A DNA stretch of 64,000 nt from an uncultured Sphingomonadaceae bacterium (GTDB taxonomy: Bacteria; Pseudomonadota; Alphaproteobacteria; Sphingomonadales; Sphingomonadaceae), in NCBI GenBank assembly GCA_947493325.1, contig CANLQI010000001.1:1193375-1257374 (forward strand). The letters run 5' to 3'. Under the pieces are notes generated by a model that had not been told where the DNA came from, made no database searches, and saw only the letters and a program-made list of their open reading frames with translations. Below are positions 16,850 to 26,709 of the stretch, piece by piece. The translations under genes and the position numbers were made by a program. The number at the start of each line of letters is the position of its first letter. Position 1 is the stretch's first letter.

Positions 16850-17635
16850 ATGATCAATGCGCAGGACGAGAAAATTGCCCTACTGGTATCCCCTACCCAC
16901 CGTGCGCAGGAGGCGGCACAGGTTATTCGCAACGACCATGACTGGGTCGACCTGGCCGATGCGGACCGCGCCATCGTGCTGGGCGGCGACGGTTTCATGC
17001 TCCAGGTTCTGCACCGGATGATCGACAAGGGCCGGATTATCCCGGTGTACGGCATGAACCTCGGCACTGTAGGTTTCCTGATGAACTTGTGGGACGGCAG
17101 CAAAAACCTGTTCGATTGCCTGAATAAGGCGAAACCTTTCGACGTTGTCCCGCTCCGTACCGAAGTCACGACCATGTCAGGTGAGAAGCGTGTATTTTCG
17201 GCAATTAACGAAGTGTCACTGCTGCGTGAAACGCGCCAGACGGCGAAACTGGAAGTCATTGTCAACGGTATGACCAAAATTCCCGAACTGGCCTGTGATG
17301 GCGTATTGGTGGCGACACCTGCTGGGTCCACTGCCTATAATCTGTCCGCCAACGGCCCCATTTTGCCGCTAGGCAGCTCGATGCTGGCACTGACCCCGAT
17401 CAGCCCGTTTCGCCCGCGCCGTTGGAAAGGTGCGATACTGGCGGATACGGCGCGCATCGGCTTTCGGGTTCGCGAACCGGAAAAACGCCCCGTCCTTGCG
17501 GTCGCTGATCAGAAAGAATTGCGTGATGTCAGCGAGATATCAGTGGAAATTGACCCCGCCAAGCGGCTGACATTGCTGTTTGATCCTGAGCATAGCCTGG
17601 ATGAACGCATCGCGATGGAACAGTTTCTGGTATAG
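16850..17635 (+). CDS. nadK: NAD kinase
   Basis: It phosphorylates NAD to NADP using ATP or polyphosphate. The family signature GGDGFML is at 45-51, NLGTVGFL follows, then INEVSLLR (the NE motif), and ACDGVLVATPAGSTAYNLSANGPI for substrate binding. The 261-residue length is the usual compact alphaproteobacterial form. ATG 16850 has AGAGG upstream. It is divergent from the EAL-domain gene and appears to be a single-gene unit. Confidence 0.95.
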   Translation: MINAQDEKIALLVSPTHRAQEAAQVIRNDHDWVDLADADRAIVLGGDGFMLQVLHRMIDKGRIIPVYGMNLGTVGFLMNLWDGSKNLFDCLNKAKPFDVVPLRTEVTTMSGEKRVFSAINEVSLLRETRQTAKLEVIVNGMTKIPELACDGVLVATPAGSTAYNLSANGPILPLGSSMLALTPISPFRPRRWKGAILADTARIGFRVREPEKRPVLAVADQKELRDVSEISVEIDPAKRLTLLFDPEHSLDERIAMEQFLV

Positions 17636-17764
17636 CTGCATATGTCGCATTTGGTGCGCCTATCCTCGCAATGCACAAAAAATCACCTGCGCTGCATTTT
17701 ATCAGTTTACGGACCAGATATCCGTTGCTATAGGCCCATTCGTCTGTTCGAAAGCACAGAACAC

Positions 17765-17839
17765 TCCCCGGTAGCTCAGCGGTAGAGCCTCCGACTGTTA
17801 ATCGGATGGTCGTCTGTTCGAATCAGACCCGGGGAGCCA
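17765..17839 (+). tRNA. tRNA-Asn (anticodon GTT)
   Basis: The cloverleaf has acceptor TCCCCGG paired with CCGGGGA, discriminator G and encoded CCA. The D-loop region is GTAGCTCAGCGGTAGAGC, the anticodon loop is CTGTTAA, and the T-loop is TTCGAAT. A 13-base copy of its T-arm (TCGTCTGTTCGAA) also occurs just upstream at 17740-17752. Confidence 0.97.
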
Positions 17840-17962
17840 TTTTTTCCTAAGTTCTATTGGCTTCAAAGCCTTCGTTTCTCAGATATTATCCCGAAGTTTA
17901 GTAAACTTTAGGACTGTTCAGCTTCATCCATAATACCGCTTTTTCAAGCAGAGCAGTTTGAC

Positions 17963-20698
17963 CTAGGCGTTTTTGCCATGGCAATGCTTATATTTACGTC
18001 CTGATCCGCATGGGCATGGCGCATTGCGGCTGATGTCTTGGTCTGCATAGGGGTTACCATCACCTTGCCCGGCAGGCGCTGACTGACGCGGCGGAAGGGC
18101 TGTGCTCACTGTACCCAATGTGCCGCCGTCAATATCATCCGAATTGTCTTCACCTGTGAGCGGATCGATATGCGTTGTCAGAAAATCAGGCAGTTCCGGT
18201 AAATCGGGAACCACAGGCTCCTGAATGCGGAAATCGCTTGTCATGACTGTCTTTGTCACATCTTCGCGGATCACCGCGAGCATGCGCTCGAATAGACCAA
18301 ATGCTTCCTGCTTATACTCGTTAATCGGTGTTTTTTGTGCATAGGCGCGCAGGAAAACCACCTGCCGCAACGCGTCCAATGTGGCCAGATGCTCTTTCCA
18401 GTTATGGTCCAGCGATTGCAGCAGAATCGATTTTTGTATCTGATGCCAAATGCCTTGATCAATCTCACCTGTCTGACGCGCCAGTTTCCCTTCGGTCATT
18501 TCCACCAGGCGGGATTCGATGATTTCGGGCTCCAGCGTATCTTCTTCCATCCATGTATCAAGCTCGGGCTCTATGTTCAGAACCTCGTGCGTGCGCTCTT
18601 TCAGCTGCTCGATATTCCATTGTTCGGGATAGGATCCAGGCGGGCACGATTCGATCACCAGACTATTGACCGTATCGCGCCACATATCATCGACCATGTC
18701 ATCGACCTGGTCCGCATCCATGATTTCAGCGCGCTGCTCATAAATAACCTTGCGCTGGTCGTTCATGACGTCATCATATTCGACCACCTGCTTACGCACG
18801 TCATAGTTACGCGCTTCGACTTTTTTCTGTGCAGTTTCAATGGCTTTGGAAAGCCACTTCGACCCAATGGCTTCACCGTCATCGAGATTTTTGTTCATCA
18901 TTTTGCTGAACAATGTGTCGGGCCCGAAAATGCGCAGCAGATCATCTTCTAGGCAGAGATAGAAACGGCTGAGACCTGGATCGCCCTGCCGTCCTGAACG
19001 CCCGCGCAGCTGATTGTCAATGCGGCGGCTTTCATGGCGCTCCGTGCCCAGTACAAATAGGCCGCCCGCCTGCTTCACCTTCTCACGCTCTTCCGCCACT
19101 TCGGCTTTCAGTTTTTCAAGCGCCGCGTCATATTCCGGGCCTTCGGGAATTTCGGAAAGCTCGTCCTCAATACGAAAATCCAGGTTCCCGCCAAGCTGAA
19201 TGTCCGTGCCGCGGCCCGCCATATTGGTGGCGATCGTCACCGCATTCAACCGGCCCGCCTGCGCCACAATATGCGCTTCGCGTTCATGCTGACGCGCGTT
19301 CAGAATTTCGTGTTTCACGCCTTCCTTGTCCAGAAAGTCGGATAAAAGCTCTGATTTTTCAATCGATACCGTACCCACCAATATGGGCTGTCCGATATCA
19401 TATTTTTCCTTGATAGCCTTGGCAATAGCCTGGAATTTATCCATTGTGTTCTTGTAAAACTCGTCTTCTTCATCAATCCGCTGTACCGGCACATTGGTCG
19501 GAATGGTGACGACGTTCATTTTGTAAATTTCAAAAAATTCCGCCGCTTCGGTCGCCGCCGTACCGGTCATGCCTGACAGTTTGGGATACATGCGGAAATA
19601 ATTCTGGAACGTAATCGAAGCCAGCGTCTGGTTTTCGGGTTCAATATTTACGCCCTCTTTGGCTTCCACTGCCTGGTGCAGGCCATTGGACCAGCGGCGG
19701 CCATCCATCATACGGCCCGTAAATTCGTCAATTATGACGACCTTATCGTCTTTCACGATATAGTCGGTGTCACGTTTAAACATGACATTGGCTTTCAGCG
19801 CCTGATCAAGGTGATGGACGACCTGCGTATTTTCAAAATCATACAGGTTGCTGCCTTCAAGCAGGCCCGCTTCTTCCAACAGACGTTCGGCTTTTTCCGT
19901 GCCGTCTTCGGTTAACTGGATGTTACGGGTTTTCTCGTCTTTCTCATAATCTTCTTCAGTAATATTCTGAACAATCGCGTTTACGGCAATATAAAGATCG
20001 GATTTATCATCCGTAGGACCTGAAATGATCAGCGGGGTCCGCGCTTCATCGATCAGGATGGAATCGACTTCATCGACAATCGCAAAATTAAACGGACGCT
20101 GCACCATCTGATTGCGCTCATGCTTCATATTGTCGCGCAGATAGTCGAAACCGAGTTCATTATTGGTCGCATAGGTAATGTCACACTCATACGCTTCACG
20201 GCGCTCCTGCTCCGGCATATTGGGCACAATCACACCTGTGGTGAGACCCAGAAATGAATAGACCTGTGCCATCCATTCCGCATCACGGCGGGCAAGATAA
20301 TCATTTACGGTAACGACATGCACGCCCTTGCCTTCAATGGCGTTGAGATAACAGGCCAGTGTTGCTACCAGCGTTTTACCTTCACCCGTACGCATTTCGG
20401 ATATTTCACCGCGGTGCAGTACGATGCCGCCGATCATCTGCACATCAAAATGCCGCATGCCGAGCGTGCGGATTGATGCTTCGCGCACAGTCGCAAACGC
20501 TTCTGGCAGGATGTCGTCCAGTTTCTGCCCGTCCGCCAGAGCAGCACGAAACTTGTCAGTCTGGCCGCGTAATTCATCATCATTCAGCGCAGAAATCTCG
20601 GGTTCCAGCGCATTGATGCGGGCTACGATTTTCTGGAGTGATTTTATATAACGGTCATTGGATGACCCGAAAATGGATTTGGCTAGGCCGCCGAACAT
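17963..20698 (-). CDS. secA: Preprotein translocase ATPase SecA
   Basis: This motor drives unfolded proteins through SecYEG. Walker A sits in [13 protein letters not shown] (GEGKT at 105-109). The DEAD-type box is [20 protein letters not shown], the preprotein cross-linking domain follows, and NBD2 shows [13 protein letters not shown] and [13 protein letters not shown]. The C-terminal zinc-binding tail [14 protein letters not shown] is intact, so SecB and phospholipid contacts are likely. The 911 residues are full length. It diverges from argJ across 135 bp. Confidence 0.98.
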   Translation of the reverse strand: MFGGLAKSIFGSSNDRYIKSLQKIVARINALEPEISALNDDELRGQTDKFRAALADGQKLDDILPEAFATVREASIRTLGMRHFDVQMIGGIVLHRGEISEMRTGEGKTLVATLACYLNAIEGKGVHVVTVNDYLARRDAEWMAQVYSFLGLTTGVIVPNMPEQERREAYECDITYATNNELGFDYLRDNMKHERNQMVQRPFNFAIVDEVDSILIDEARTPLIISGPTDDKSDLYIAVNAIVQNITEEDYEKDEKTRNIQLTEDGTEKAERLLEEAGLLEGSNLYDFENTQVVHHLDQALKANVMFKRDTDYIVKDDKVVIIDEFTGRMMDGRRWSNGLHQAVEAKEGVNIEPENQTLASITFQNYFRMYPKLSGMTGTAATEAAEFFEIYKMNVVTIPTNVPVQRIDEEDEFYKNTMDKFQAIAKAIKEKYDIGQPILVGTVSIEKSELLSDFLDKEGVKHEILNARQHEREAHIVAQAGRLNAVTIATNMAGRGTDIQLGGNLDFRIEDELSEIPEGPEYDAALEKLKAEVAEEREKVKQAGGLFVLGTERHESRRIDNQLRGRSGRQGDPGLSRFYLCLEDDLLRIFGPDTLFSKMMNKNLDDGEAIGSKWLSKAIETAQKKVEARNYDVRKQVVEYDDVMNDQRKVIYEQRAEIMDADQVDDMVDDMWRDTVNSLVIESCPPGSYPEQWNIEQLKERTHEVLNIEPELDTWMEEDTLEPEIIESRLVEMTEGKLARQTGEIDQGIWHQIQKSILLQSLDHNWKEHLATLDALRQVVFLRAYAQKTPINEYKQEAFGLFERMLAVIREDVTKTVMTSDFRIQEPVVPDLPELPDFLTTHIDPLTGEDNSDDIDGGTLGTVSTALPPRQSAPAGQGDGNPYADQDISRNAPCPCGSGRKYKHCHGKNA

Positions 20699-20833
20699 AA
20701 ATGTGTCCTAAATATCAAATAGTGAACGCGCCGGTTATGAAACAAAACGCTTTAAATCTAAGGCTGCGATGTAGGGTTGCGCGCTGCAATAGTCAATTGA
20801 CGAACCGCACAGAAAAGCTAACTGTACCGCTCT

Positions 20834-22057
20834 ATGGATATTTCACCGCTTGCTCCGTCGCATTTTCCTGATCTGCCAGATATTGAGGGCGTGTCATTGC
20901 ATATCGCGCATGCGGGCTACCGCGATTGGGAGCGGGCGGACCTCACATATGTCAAATTTGACCGGGATGTTGCCGTTGCAGGTGTGCTGACGCAGAGTAA
21001 ATGCGCTTCTCCCGAAATTGAGTGGTGCCGTGCTGCCCTTAAAAGCGGAGCGGCACGGGCTCTCGTGGTAAATGCGGGCAATGCCAACGCCTTTACCGGC
21101 AATCGCGGACGTGCGGCGGTTGAGGCAATTGCCCGGCAGACCGCAGCACACATCGAATGCAATGAGCATCAGATATTTATCTCTTCCACGGGTGTGATCG
21201 GCGTCCCTTTGCCCATGGATGTGGCGCAAAAAGGTCTTGAAACAGTTTTCAGCACAGAAAATTGCAGTTGGGAGGATGCGGCGCGCGCGATCAGCACGAC
21301 TGACACATATCCCAAAGGTGCCACGACAAGCGCCATTGTGGATGGAAAGAAAGTTCAGTTGACCGGTATTATTAAAGGTTCCGGTATGATTGCGCCCGAC
21401 ATGGCCACCATGCTTGGTTATATCTTCACAGACGCGGCAATCTCACCCGCTCTTTTGCAATACATGCTCAGTGCCGCCAACCGGGCAAGTTTCTCCTGCA
21501 TCACGGTGGACAGCGATACGTCGACCAGCGATACAGTATTGGCATTTGCCACCGGCACAGCCGGCAATAGCCAACTGGAAACAATGGATAGCGCAGGCGC
21601 AGATGCTTTTGCGGCGGCCCTGCACGATTTATGCAAACAGCTTGCCCATCAGGTTGTGCGCGACGGTGAAGGCGCAACCAAGTTTATCGAAATACGGGTT
21701 TCAGGTGCTGTATCCGATGAAAGCGCGCATATTATTGGTAAGTCCATCGCTGATTCTCCCCTCGTCAAAACAGCTATTGCCGGCGAAGACGCCAATTGGG
21801 GCCGTGTAGTCATGGCTGTCGGTAAGGCGGGAGAAACTGCTGATCGCGACCTGCTGTCCATTGCATTTGGCGGGACGGAAGTCGCCCGCAAAGGCATGGT
21901 TGTGGAAGGCTATGATGAAGCGCCTGTTGCAAAACATTTGCAAGGGCAGAATATCGAGATTTCGGTCGATCTGGGTATGGGTGATGGGCGCGCAACCATT
22001 TGGACATGCGATCTGACGCATGGATATATTTCCATCAACGCCGATTACCGGAGCTGA
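20834..22057 (+). CDS. argJ: Bifunctional ornithine acetyltransferase/N-acetylglutamate synthase ArgJ
   Basis: ArgJ recycles the acetyl group in arginine synthesis, moving it from N-acetylornithine to glutamate. The self-cleavage site is visible in KGSGMIAPDMATMLGYIFTDA, where cleavage before the Thr of ATML makes the two subunits. NAGNANAFTG and GEDANWGRVVMAVGKAG are also family landmarks. The 407-residue length is typical. The next gene begins just past, or slightly inside, the argJ stop, suggesting coupling. Whether this copy also uses acetyl-CoA cannot be told from sequence. Confidence 0.96.
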   Translation: MDISPLAPSHFPDLPDIEGVSLHIAHAGYRDWERADLTYVKFDRDVAVAGVLTQSKCASPEIEWCRAALKSGAARALVVNAGNANAFTGNRGRAAVEAIARQTAAHIECNEHQIFISSTGVIGVPLPMDVAQKGLETVFSTENCSWEDAARAISTTDTYPKGATTSAIVDGKKVQLTGIIKGSGMIAPDMATMLGYIFTDAAISPALLQYMLSAANRASFSCITVDSDTSTSDTVLAFATGTAGNSQLETMDSAGADAFAAALHDLCKQLAHQVVRDGEGATKFIEIRVSGAVSDESAHIIGKSIADSPLVKTAIAGEDANWGRVVMAVGKAGETADRDLLSIAFGGTEVARKGMVVEGYDEAPVAKHLQGQNIEISVDLGMGDGRATIWTCDLTHGYISINADYRS

Positions 22058-22061
22058 GCAG

Positions 22062-22868
22062 GTGCATTCGCTCTATACGCAAGTCACCGATATCATGCGC
22101 AGCGCGGCAGAAACGCACATACTGCCGTTTTTCCAAAAGCTCAGTGCCCAGGATATTGAGGAAAAAACTCCGGGCGACCTTGTCACGACCGCAGATCGCA
22201 ACAGCGAGATATATCTCAGCGAAAAACTTGCGGCACTTATTTCGCACGCCAGTATTGTCGGGGAAGAAGCTGTTGCCGCTGATCCGGCTTTGCTGGACAA
22301 AATAGGCGATAGAGCCGCCTGGATTATCGATCCCATTGACGGCACTGGCAATTTCGCGGCAGGCCGCGCACCATTTGGGATATTGATCGCGCTGGCGGAA
22401 GCAGGCGAAACAGTTGCAGGGTGGCTCTATGATCCGCTTACGCAGCGAATGTGCCATGCACATAAGGGCGGCGGCGCATATATGGATACCGAACACATCA
22501 CGGCAGAGGAAAGCGGCGCTGACTTACCGATCGCCGCTATATCGACATTATTTATGAATCAGGCGCAGCGCGAAGCCGTAATCCACCAATCCAAAGGGTA
22601 TTATGAAATTGTCGATATCCCGCGCTGCGCAGCCGAACAATATCCGCGTCTTGTACTTGGTACAAACGACCTGTCGGTATTCGAGCGCACGCTCCCCTGG
22701 GATCATGCGGCAGGTATATTATTCCTGAATGAAGCGGGCGGAAAAGCTGCGCGCTGGAACGGTGCGCCTTACAAACCCACCGATCGTAAAACAGGAATGC
22801 TCGGCGCTTCTTCCCCCGTATTGTGGGATAAAGCGGCCGAGCATCTTGCCCATATTTTCAGTGATTGA
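22062..22868 (+). CDS. Inositol monophosphatase family protein
   Basis: This is a Mg-dependent phosphatase of the IMPase/FBPase/CysQ fold. Visible metal-site motifs are GEEA, the hallmark IDPIDGTGNFAAG, and the C-terminal WDHAAGILFLNEAGG. GTG 22062 is the preferred start (268 aa) because GGAG lies eight bases before it; an in-frame ATG at 22020 inside argJ would give 282 aa. Family members dephosphorylate inositol-1-phosphate, histidinol phosphate or PAP. The IDGTGNF variant and the position after argJ do not decide among these, so the substrate is open. Confidence 0.88.
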   Translation: MHSLYTQVTDIMRSAAETHILPFFQKLSAQDIEEKTPGDLVTTADRNSEIYLSEKLAALISHASIVGEEAVAADPALLDKIGDRAAWIIDPIDGTGNFAAGRAPFGILIALAEAGETVAGWLYDPLTQRMCHAHKGGGAYMDTEHITAEESGADLPIAAISTLFMNQAQREAVIHQSKGYYEIVDIPRCAAEQYPRLVLGTNDLSVFERTLPWDHAAGILFLNEAGGKAARWNGAPYKPTDRKTGMLGASSPVLWDKAAEHLAHIFSD

Positions 22869-22879
22869 GGCTTTACCGG

Positions 22880-23206
22880 TCAGGCCGGCAGTGCACCTTC
22901 CAACCATTCTTTGAGCTGACTCTTGGGCGCAGCACCGACTTTGGTCTCCACAGCTTCGCCCTTGTTGAACAATATCATCGTCGGAATACCGCGCACGCCG
23001 TATTTGCCGGGGGCTTCGGGGCTGTCGTCAATATTGACCTTGGCAATAGTGACTTTGTCCGCAAGTTCTTCGCTGATTTCTTCCAGCGCAGGGCCGATCA
23101 TCTTGCACGGACCACACCATTCTGCCCAGAAGTCCACCAATACCGGACCTTCTGCGTTTAGAACATCTTCGGAAAAACTCTCGTCTGTTACTGCTTTTGT
23201 AGCCAT
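22880..23206 (-). CDS. trxA: Thioredoxin
   Basis: It is a 108-residue single-domain thioredoxin with the active site WCGPC (Trp30-Cys34), the cis-proline segment GVRGIPTM and the usual FWAEW approach. It reduces cytoplasmic disulfides with thioredoxin reductase. It lies 86 bp downstream of addA on the same strand and may share its transcript. Its 3' end converges on the IMPase-family gene. Confidence 0.97.
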   Translation of the reverse strand: MATKAVTDESFSEDVLNAEGPVLVDFWAEWCGPCKMIGPALEEISEELADKVTIAKVNIDDSPEAPGKYGVRGIPTMILFNKGEAVETKVGAAPKSQLKEWLEGALPA

Positions 23207-23292
23207 GTTTTGCTCCTATCTTTGATCTCTTATCTAGTGGTAATCCGCCGCCCAAACAATGGCTCGGCGGGAAACTTATTATTCACCCGCCC

Positions 23293-26200
23293 CTAATCCA
23301 GCTTTTGCGCTGCGAGTAATTCAGGTGAAAGTGTGAAAATCTGCGGTGTCTGCGTATATAATATGCCTGCAGAAATGGCGTGATGTGGATATATCTTCCG
23401 CAAAACAGCCGCGTAAGCCGCCATTTGCCGCACATAAGCCGCCGGGATTTTATCTTCGGAAGATGGCGGATAGCGCGATGTTTTGAAATCGACGACCCAG
23501 ATATGTTTGTCCGTAATGTGCAGCCGGTCCACAGTACCGGAAATGACCCGCTCGCCTACCCGCGCCGCCAATGGAGCCTCCGCCAGTGCATCGGGACCAA
23601 ATAGTTCGGCCCATTGCGGGTCAGATAAAGTGCGTAGGACAGTTGTGACCATCTCACCGCGTTCGCTGCTATCGGCTATGCCGCCCTGTTTTTCGAGCCA
23701 TATATGTGCTGCCGGTCCCCGCTCTTCCACCGGCAATTCGGGAAGACGTTCAAAAAGGCTATGCAGCAGTCTGCCGCGCTCCATGGCGGCATGATTGCCT
23801 TGCCCTATGACAGGTGGATCAGCCGCATCATCGAGCATCGCAGAAGGCACAAGCGGCCGTGGCGGAGTTTCCGGCTCTGCAGCAGGTGTCGTGAGCCATT
23901 CCGGCAATATAGTGGCTTGCTCGGCCAGATTCGCTTTGCCCTGCGCGGTTTTGGCAGCATCATGTGCAGCTTTATCTGCGTCACCATAATGCAGCGCTTC
24001 TATCCAAATTCCATCATCCTGCTTTTCCACGCCAAACTGCTCGAAACTTTCCTGCACCTTGGCGTACCAGCTATTCGCAGGTATCGCATCGCCGCGTCCG
24101 CTTTGGGTGCCAACCATATATAGCCGTTCTTCCGCGCGCGTCATCGCAACGTATAAAAGCCGCCAATGTTCAGCCATCTCTGCAAATTGCGCATCAGTAT
24201 AAGCATCGCCGAGCGGGCCTATCATTTCATTTTTGCGCAGAGCGAATATAGGGACCGCACGGTCGCCCTCTATTTTCCATTCAAAACTACGATCCGGTGT
24301 AGCGGTAGGATCCGCGCAGCTATCGGCTATAATAACAACCGGTGCCTGCAGTCCCTTGGCCCCGTGCACTGTCATGACGCGCAATTCGTCCGCTGTATCG
24401 CTGATTTCGCGCTTGATTTCCTCATCAGAGCTTTCGAACCAGTGCAGGAATTGCTGCAATCCCGGTACATGATCGCGTTCAAAATCAAGCGCGGCACCCA
24501 GCAGTTCATCCAGCGGATCGATGACCTCACTGCCAAGCCGGGAAATAAGCTTCGCCCGCGCGCCGATTTCGCCGGTCAATATCCATTCCAGAAACCGGTA
24601 CGGCGTCATGAAATCCGCCCGCTGCAACATCATATGTAGATTTTCAAGCAGCACCGGGTCTGCATGATCACGCAGATGACTCCATAAACCTGTATGTTTT
24701 TCGCGGTAGCCATGCTTCAGCAGCTGTTCCTGTGTCCATCCAATGATTGGCGAAACCAGCAGGTTGGCAAGGTTCAGATCATCATGCGGCTGCAGAGCAA
24801 ACCGCACGGCGGCCAGCAAGTCCTGTACACCCAAAGGCTGGCCGAGCCGCAGGCGGTCGATACCGGCCACCGGAATATCGCGCGCGTATAGTCGGGCCAC
24901 AATCAGCGCCGCTAGATCGGTACGCCGCCGCACCAAGATCATGAAATCACCGGCACGCGCCCAACGGTTTTCCTTATGCAGCCAGAGGCCCTCATCCAGC
25001 CATGCAGATATCTGCCGCGCCAGATTGTCGGCCAATATGCGGCTCGGGCGCGACAGCCATTGTTCCTGATCACTGGCGATATCACGGCCATCATCGGCAT
25101 CCGCCGACGCCGACACAGCATTCCACAATGTGACTTGTCCGGGCCGTGCGTCCCCTTCATGCCGGGGCGGGTCATCGGGCAAGGCAAGCGCTCCGGGTTC
25201 AATCACCGCGATGGTTTTATCGACAAAATCCAGGATGGACTGTGCCGAGCGGAAACTGTGCGCCAGCGTCAAGTCGGCAAGGTTCAGCCCGGCTCCCTCC
25301 GCCGCGCCGCGAAAATGCCGCCGTGCCCATTCGTAATTGATCGGGCTGGTGCCCTGAAATCCGAAAATCGCCTGCTTATAATCACCCACTGTGAATAGCG
25401 TGCGAACGCGGTCCGCTTTCGCGCCTGCGCCTGCGAAAAAATCTCCTGCAAGACTGTCGACTATTTGCCATTGTCGCAAATTCGTATCCTGCGCTTCGTC
25501 AATCAGGATATGGTCGAATTGCTGGTCGAGTTTATAGCGTATCCACTCCGCCATACCGCTAACGGATAACAGATTGGCAGTATTACGTATCAGGTCATCG
25601 AAATCGACAACGCCTTCACGCTGCTTTGCATCCTGATAGGCAAAGGCAAAAGCGCGGCCCGCTTCCAAGGCATGTGACAGCGTTTTTGCCGTTTCAATCA
25701 ACGCGCGTTTTTCGGCAATTTCAAGAAAAGTGCTGACGATATCATATGCCTGCACTTCATAATCCGAGTTTACCTTGAGCAAGCCTGTGGATATTTTTCG
25801 CGCTGTACCGGCTTGCGTGAGAAATACGGATAGAACCGCATCCAGATCATCCAGTCGCTGTGCCGCCGAAGCCCGGGTCCATGCATGAATGATATCCGCT
25901 GCCGCCAGCCCGGTTTTCGTACCCCATGCAATGTTACTTTTTGCAAGCTCTGTGAGGACGCCAACATCGATCGCATCGTCACTGCACATCGTCGCAAGCC
26001 CGTTGCCGTCTTCGGCTCTGTCCAGCCCAAGCAGGGCATTTACACGCGGCGGCAAATCACCAGTCCAAGCATCTTCCCCTTGCCAAAGATCAATGGCGGC
26101 GGCGCAGCGCAGCAGGAATTTTTCGGTTGCCTGTTCTCCCATACGGACGCTGAGCATCGCTATATTGTCCAGCAGGCGCTGATTGCCATTGCGCTCTGCC

Positions 26201-26709
26201 TCGGCCAGCATTTCGATCAAAACCTGCTGGACGAGCAGTTTCTGGTCGCGCTCTTCCATCGCCTTGAAACCCGGCACAATGCCGGCTTCGAGTGGGAACC
26301 CGGCGAGCAGTGACTGGCAAAAGCTGTGAATGGTCTGAATCCGTAAGCCGCCGCCCGGTGCATCCAGAACAGCCGCAAATAATGTGCGCGCGTGTTCGAG
26401 CGCCTCCTGCCCGAACGGCGCGCCTATGGCTTTCAAATCCTTTGCAAGCCGCGCATCATCCATCCGCACCCAGCCCGCGAGCACATTGTTGATCCGGCCA
26501 GCCATTTCGGTTGCGCCAGCCTTGGTAAAAGTCAGACACAATATATGTTCCGGTTTAATGCGCGGCTGCAGTAGAAGCCGGAATACTCGCGCCGAAAGCA
26601 CCTGCGTCTTGCCAGTTCCTGCAGAAGCACTAAGCCAGATGCTGTTGTCCGGCACGACCGCATCCTGCTGTTTGTCCAAAAGCGGAAATATTTTGCCCGC
26701 GCCGCTCAT
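23293..26709 (-). CDS. addA: Double-strand break repair helicase-nuclease AddA
   Basis: AddA is the UvrD-like helicase and nuclease subunit of AddAB, the alphaproteobacterial counterpart of RecBCD. Walker A is SASAGTGKTQVL near the N-terminus, and the DExx box is HILIDEAQDTNLRQWQIVD. Motif V/VI segments are ELRVMTVHGAKGLQAPVVI and LLYVAMTRAEERLYM. The C-terminal RecB-type nuclease shows VDFKTSRYPP and IPAAYVRQMAAYAAVL. It is 1138 residues long. The start overlaps the addB stop by 4 bp, so translation is coupled. Confidence 0.96.
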   Translation of the reverse strand: MSGAGKIFPLLDKQQDAVVPDNSIWLSASAGTGKTQVLSARVFRLLLQPRIKPEHILCLTFTKAGATEMAGRINNVLAGWVRMDDARLAKDLKAIGAPFGQEALEHARTLFAAVLDAPGGGLRIQTIHSFCQSLLAGFPLEAGIVPGFKAMEERDQKLLVQQVLIEMLAEAERNGNQRLLDNIAMLSVRMGEQATEKFLLRCAAAIDLWQGEDAWTGDLPPRVNALLGLDRAEDGNGLATMCSDDAIDVGVLTELAKSNIAWGTKTGLAAADIIHAWTRASAAQRLDDLDAVLSVFLTQAGTARKISTGLLKVNSDYEVQAYDIVSTFLEIAEKRALIETAKTLSHALEAGRAFAFAYQDAKQREGVVDFDDLIRNTANLLSVSGMAEWIRYKLDQQFDHILIDEAQDTNLRQWQIVDSLAGDFFAGAGAKADRVRTLFTVGDYKQAIFGFQGTSPINYEWARRHFRGAAEGAGLNLADLTLAHSFRSAQSILDFVDKTIAVIEPGALALPDDPPRHEGDARPGQVTLWNAVSASADADDGRDIASDQEQWLSRPSRILADNLARQISAWLDEGLWLHKENRWARAGDFMILVRRRTDLAALIVARLYARDIPVAGIDRLRLGQPLGVQDLLAAVRFALQPHDDLNLANLLVSPIIGWTQEQLLKHGYREKHTGLWSHLRDHADPVLLENLHMMLQRADFMTPYRFLEWILTGEIGARAKLISRLGSEVIDPLDELLGAALDFERDHVPGLQQFLHWFESSDEEIKREISDTADELRVMTVHGAKGLQAPVVIIADSCADPTATPDRSFEWKIEGDRAVPIFALRKNEMIGPLGDAYTDAQFAEMAEHWRLLYVAMTRAEERLYMVGTQSGRGDAIPANSWYAKVQESFEQFGVEKQDDGIWIEALHYGDADKAAHDAAKTAQGKANLAEQATILPEWLTTPAAEPETPPRPLVPSAMLDDAADPPVIGQGNHAAMERGRLLHSLFERLPELPVEERGPAAHIWLEKQGGIADSSERGEMVTTVLRTLSDPQWAELFGPDALAEAPLAARVGERVISGTVDRLHITDKHIWVVDFKTSRYPPSSEDKIPAAYVRQMAAYAAVLRKIYPHHAISAGILYTQTPQIFTLSPELLAAQKLD

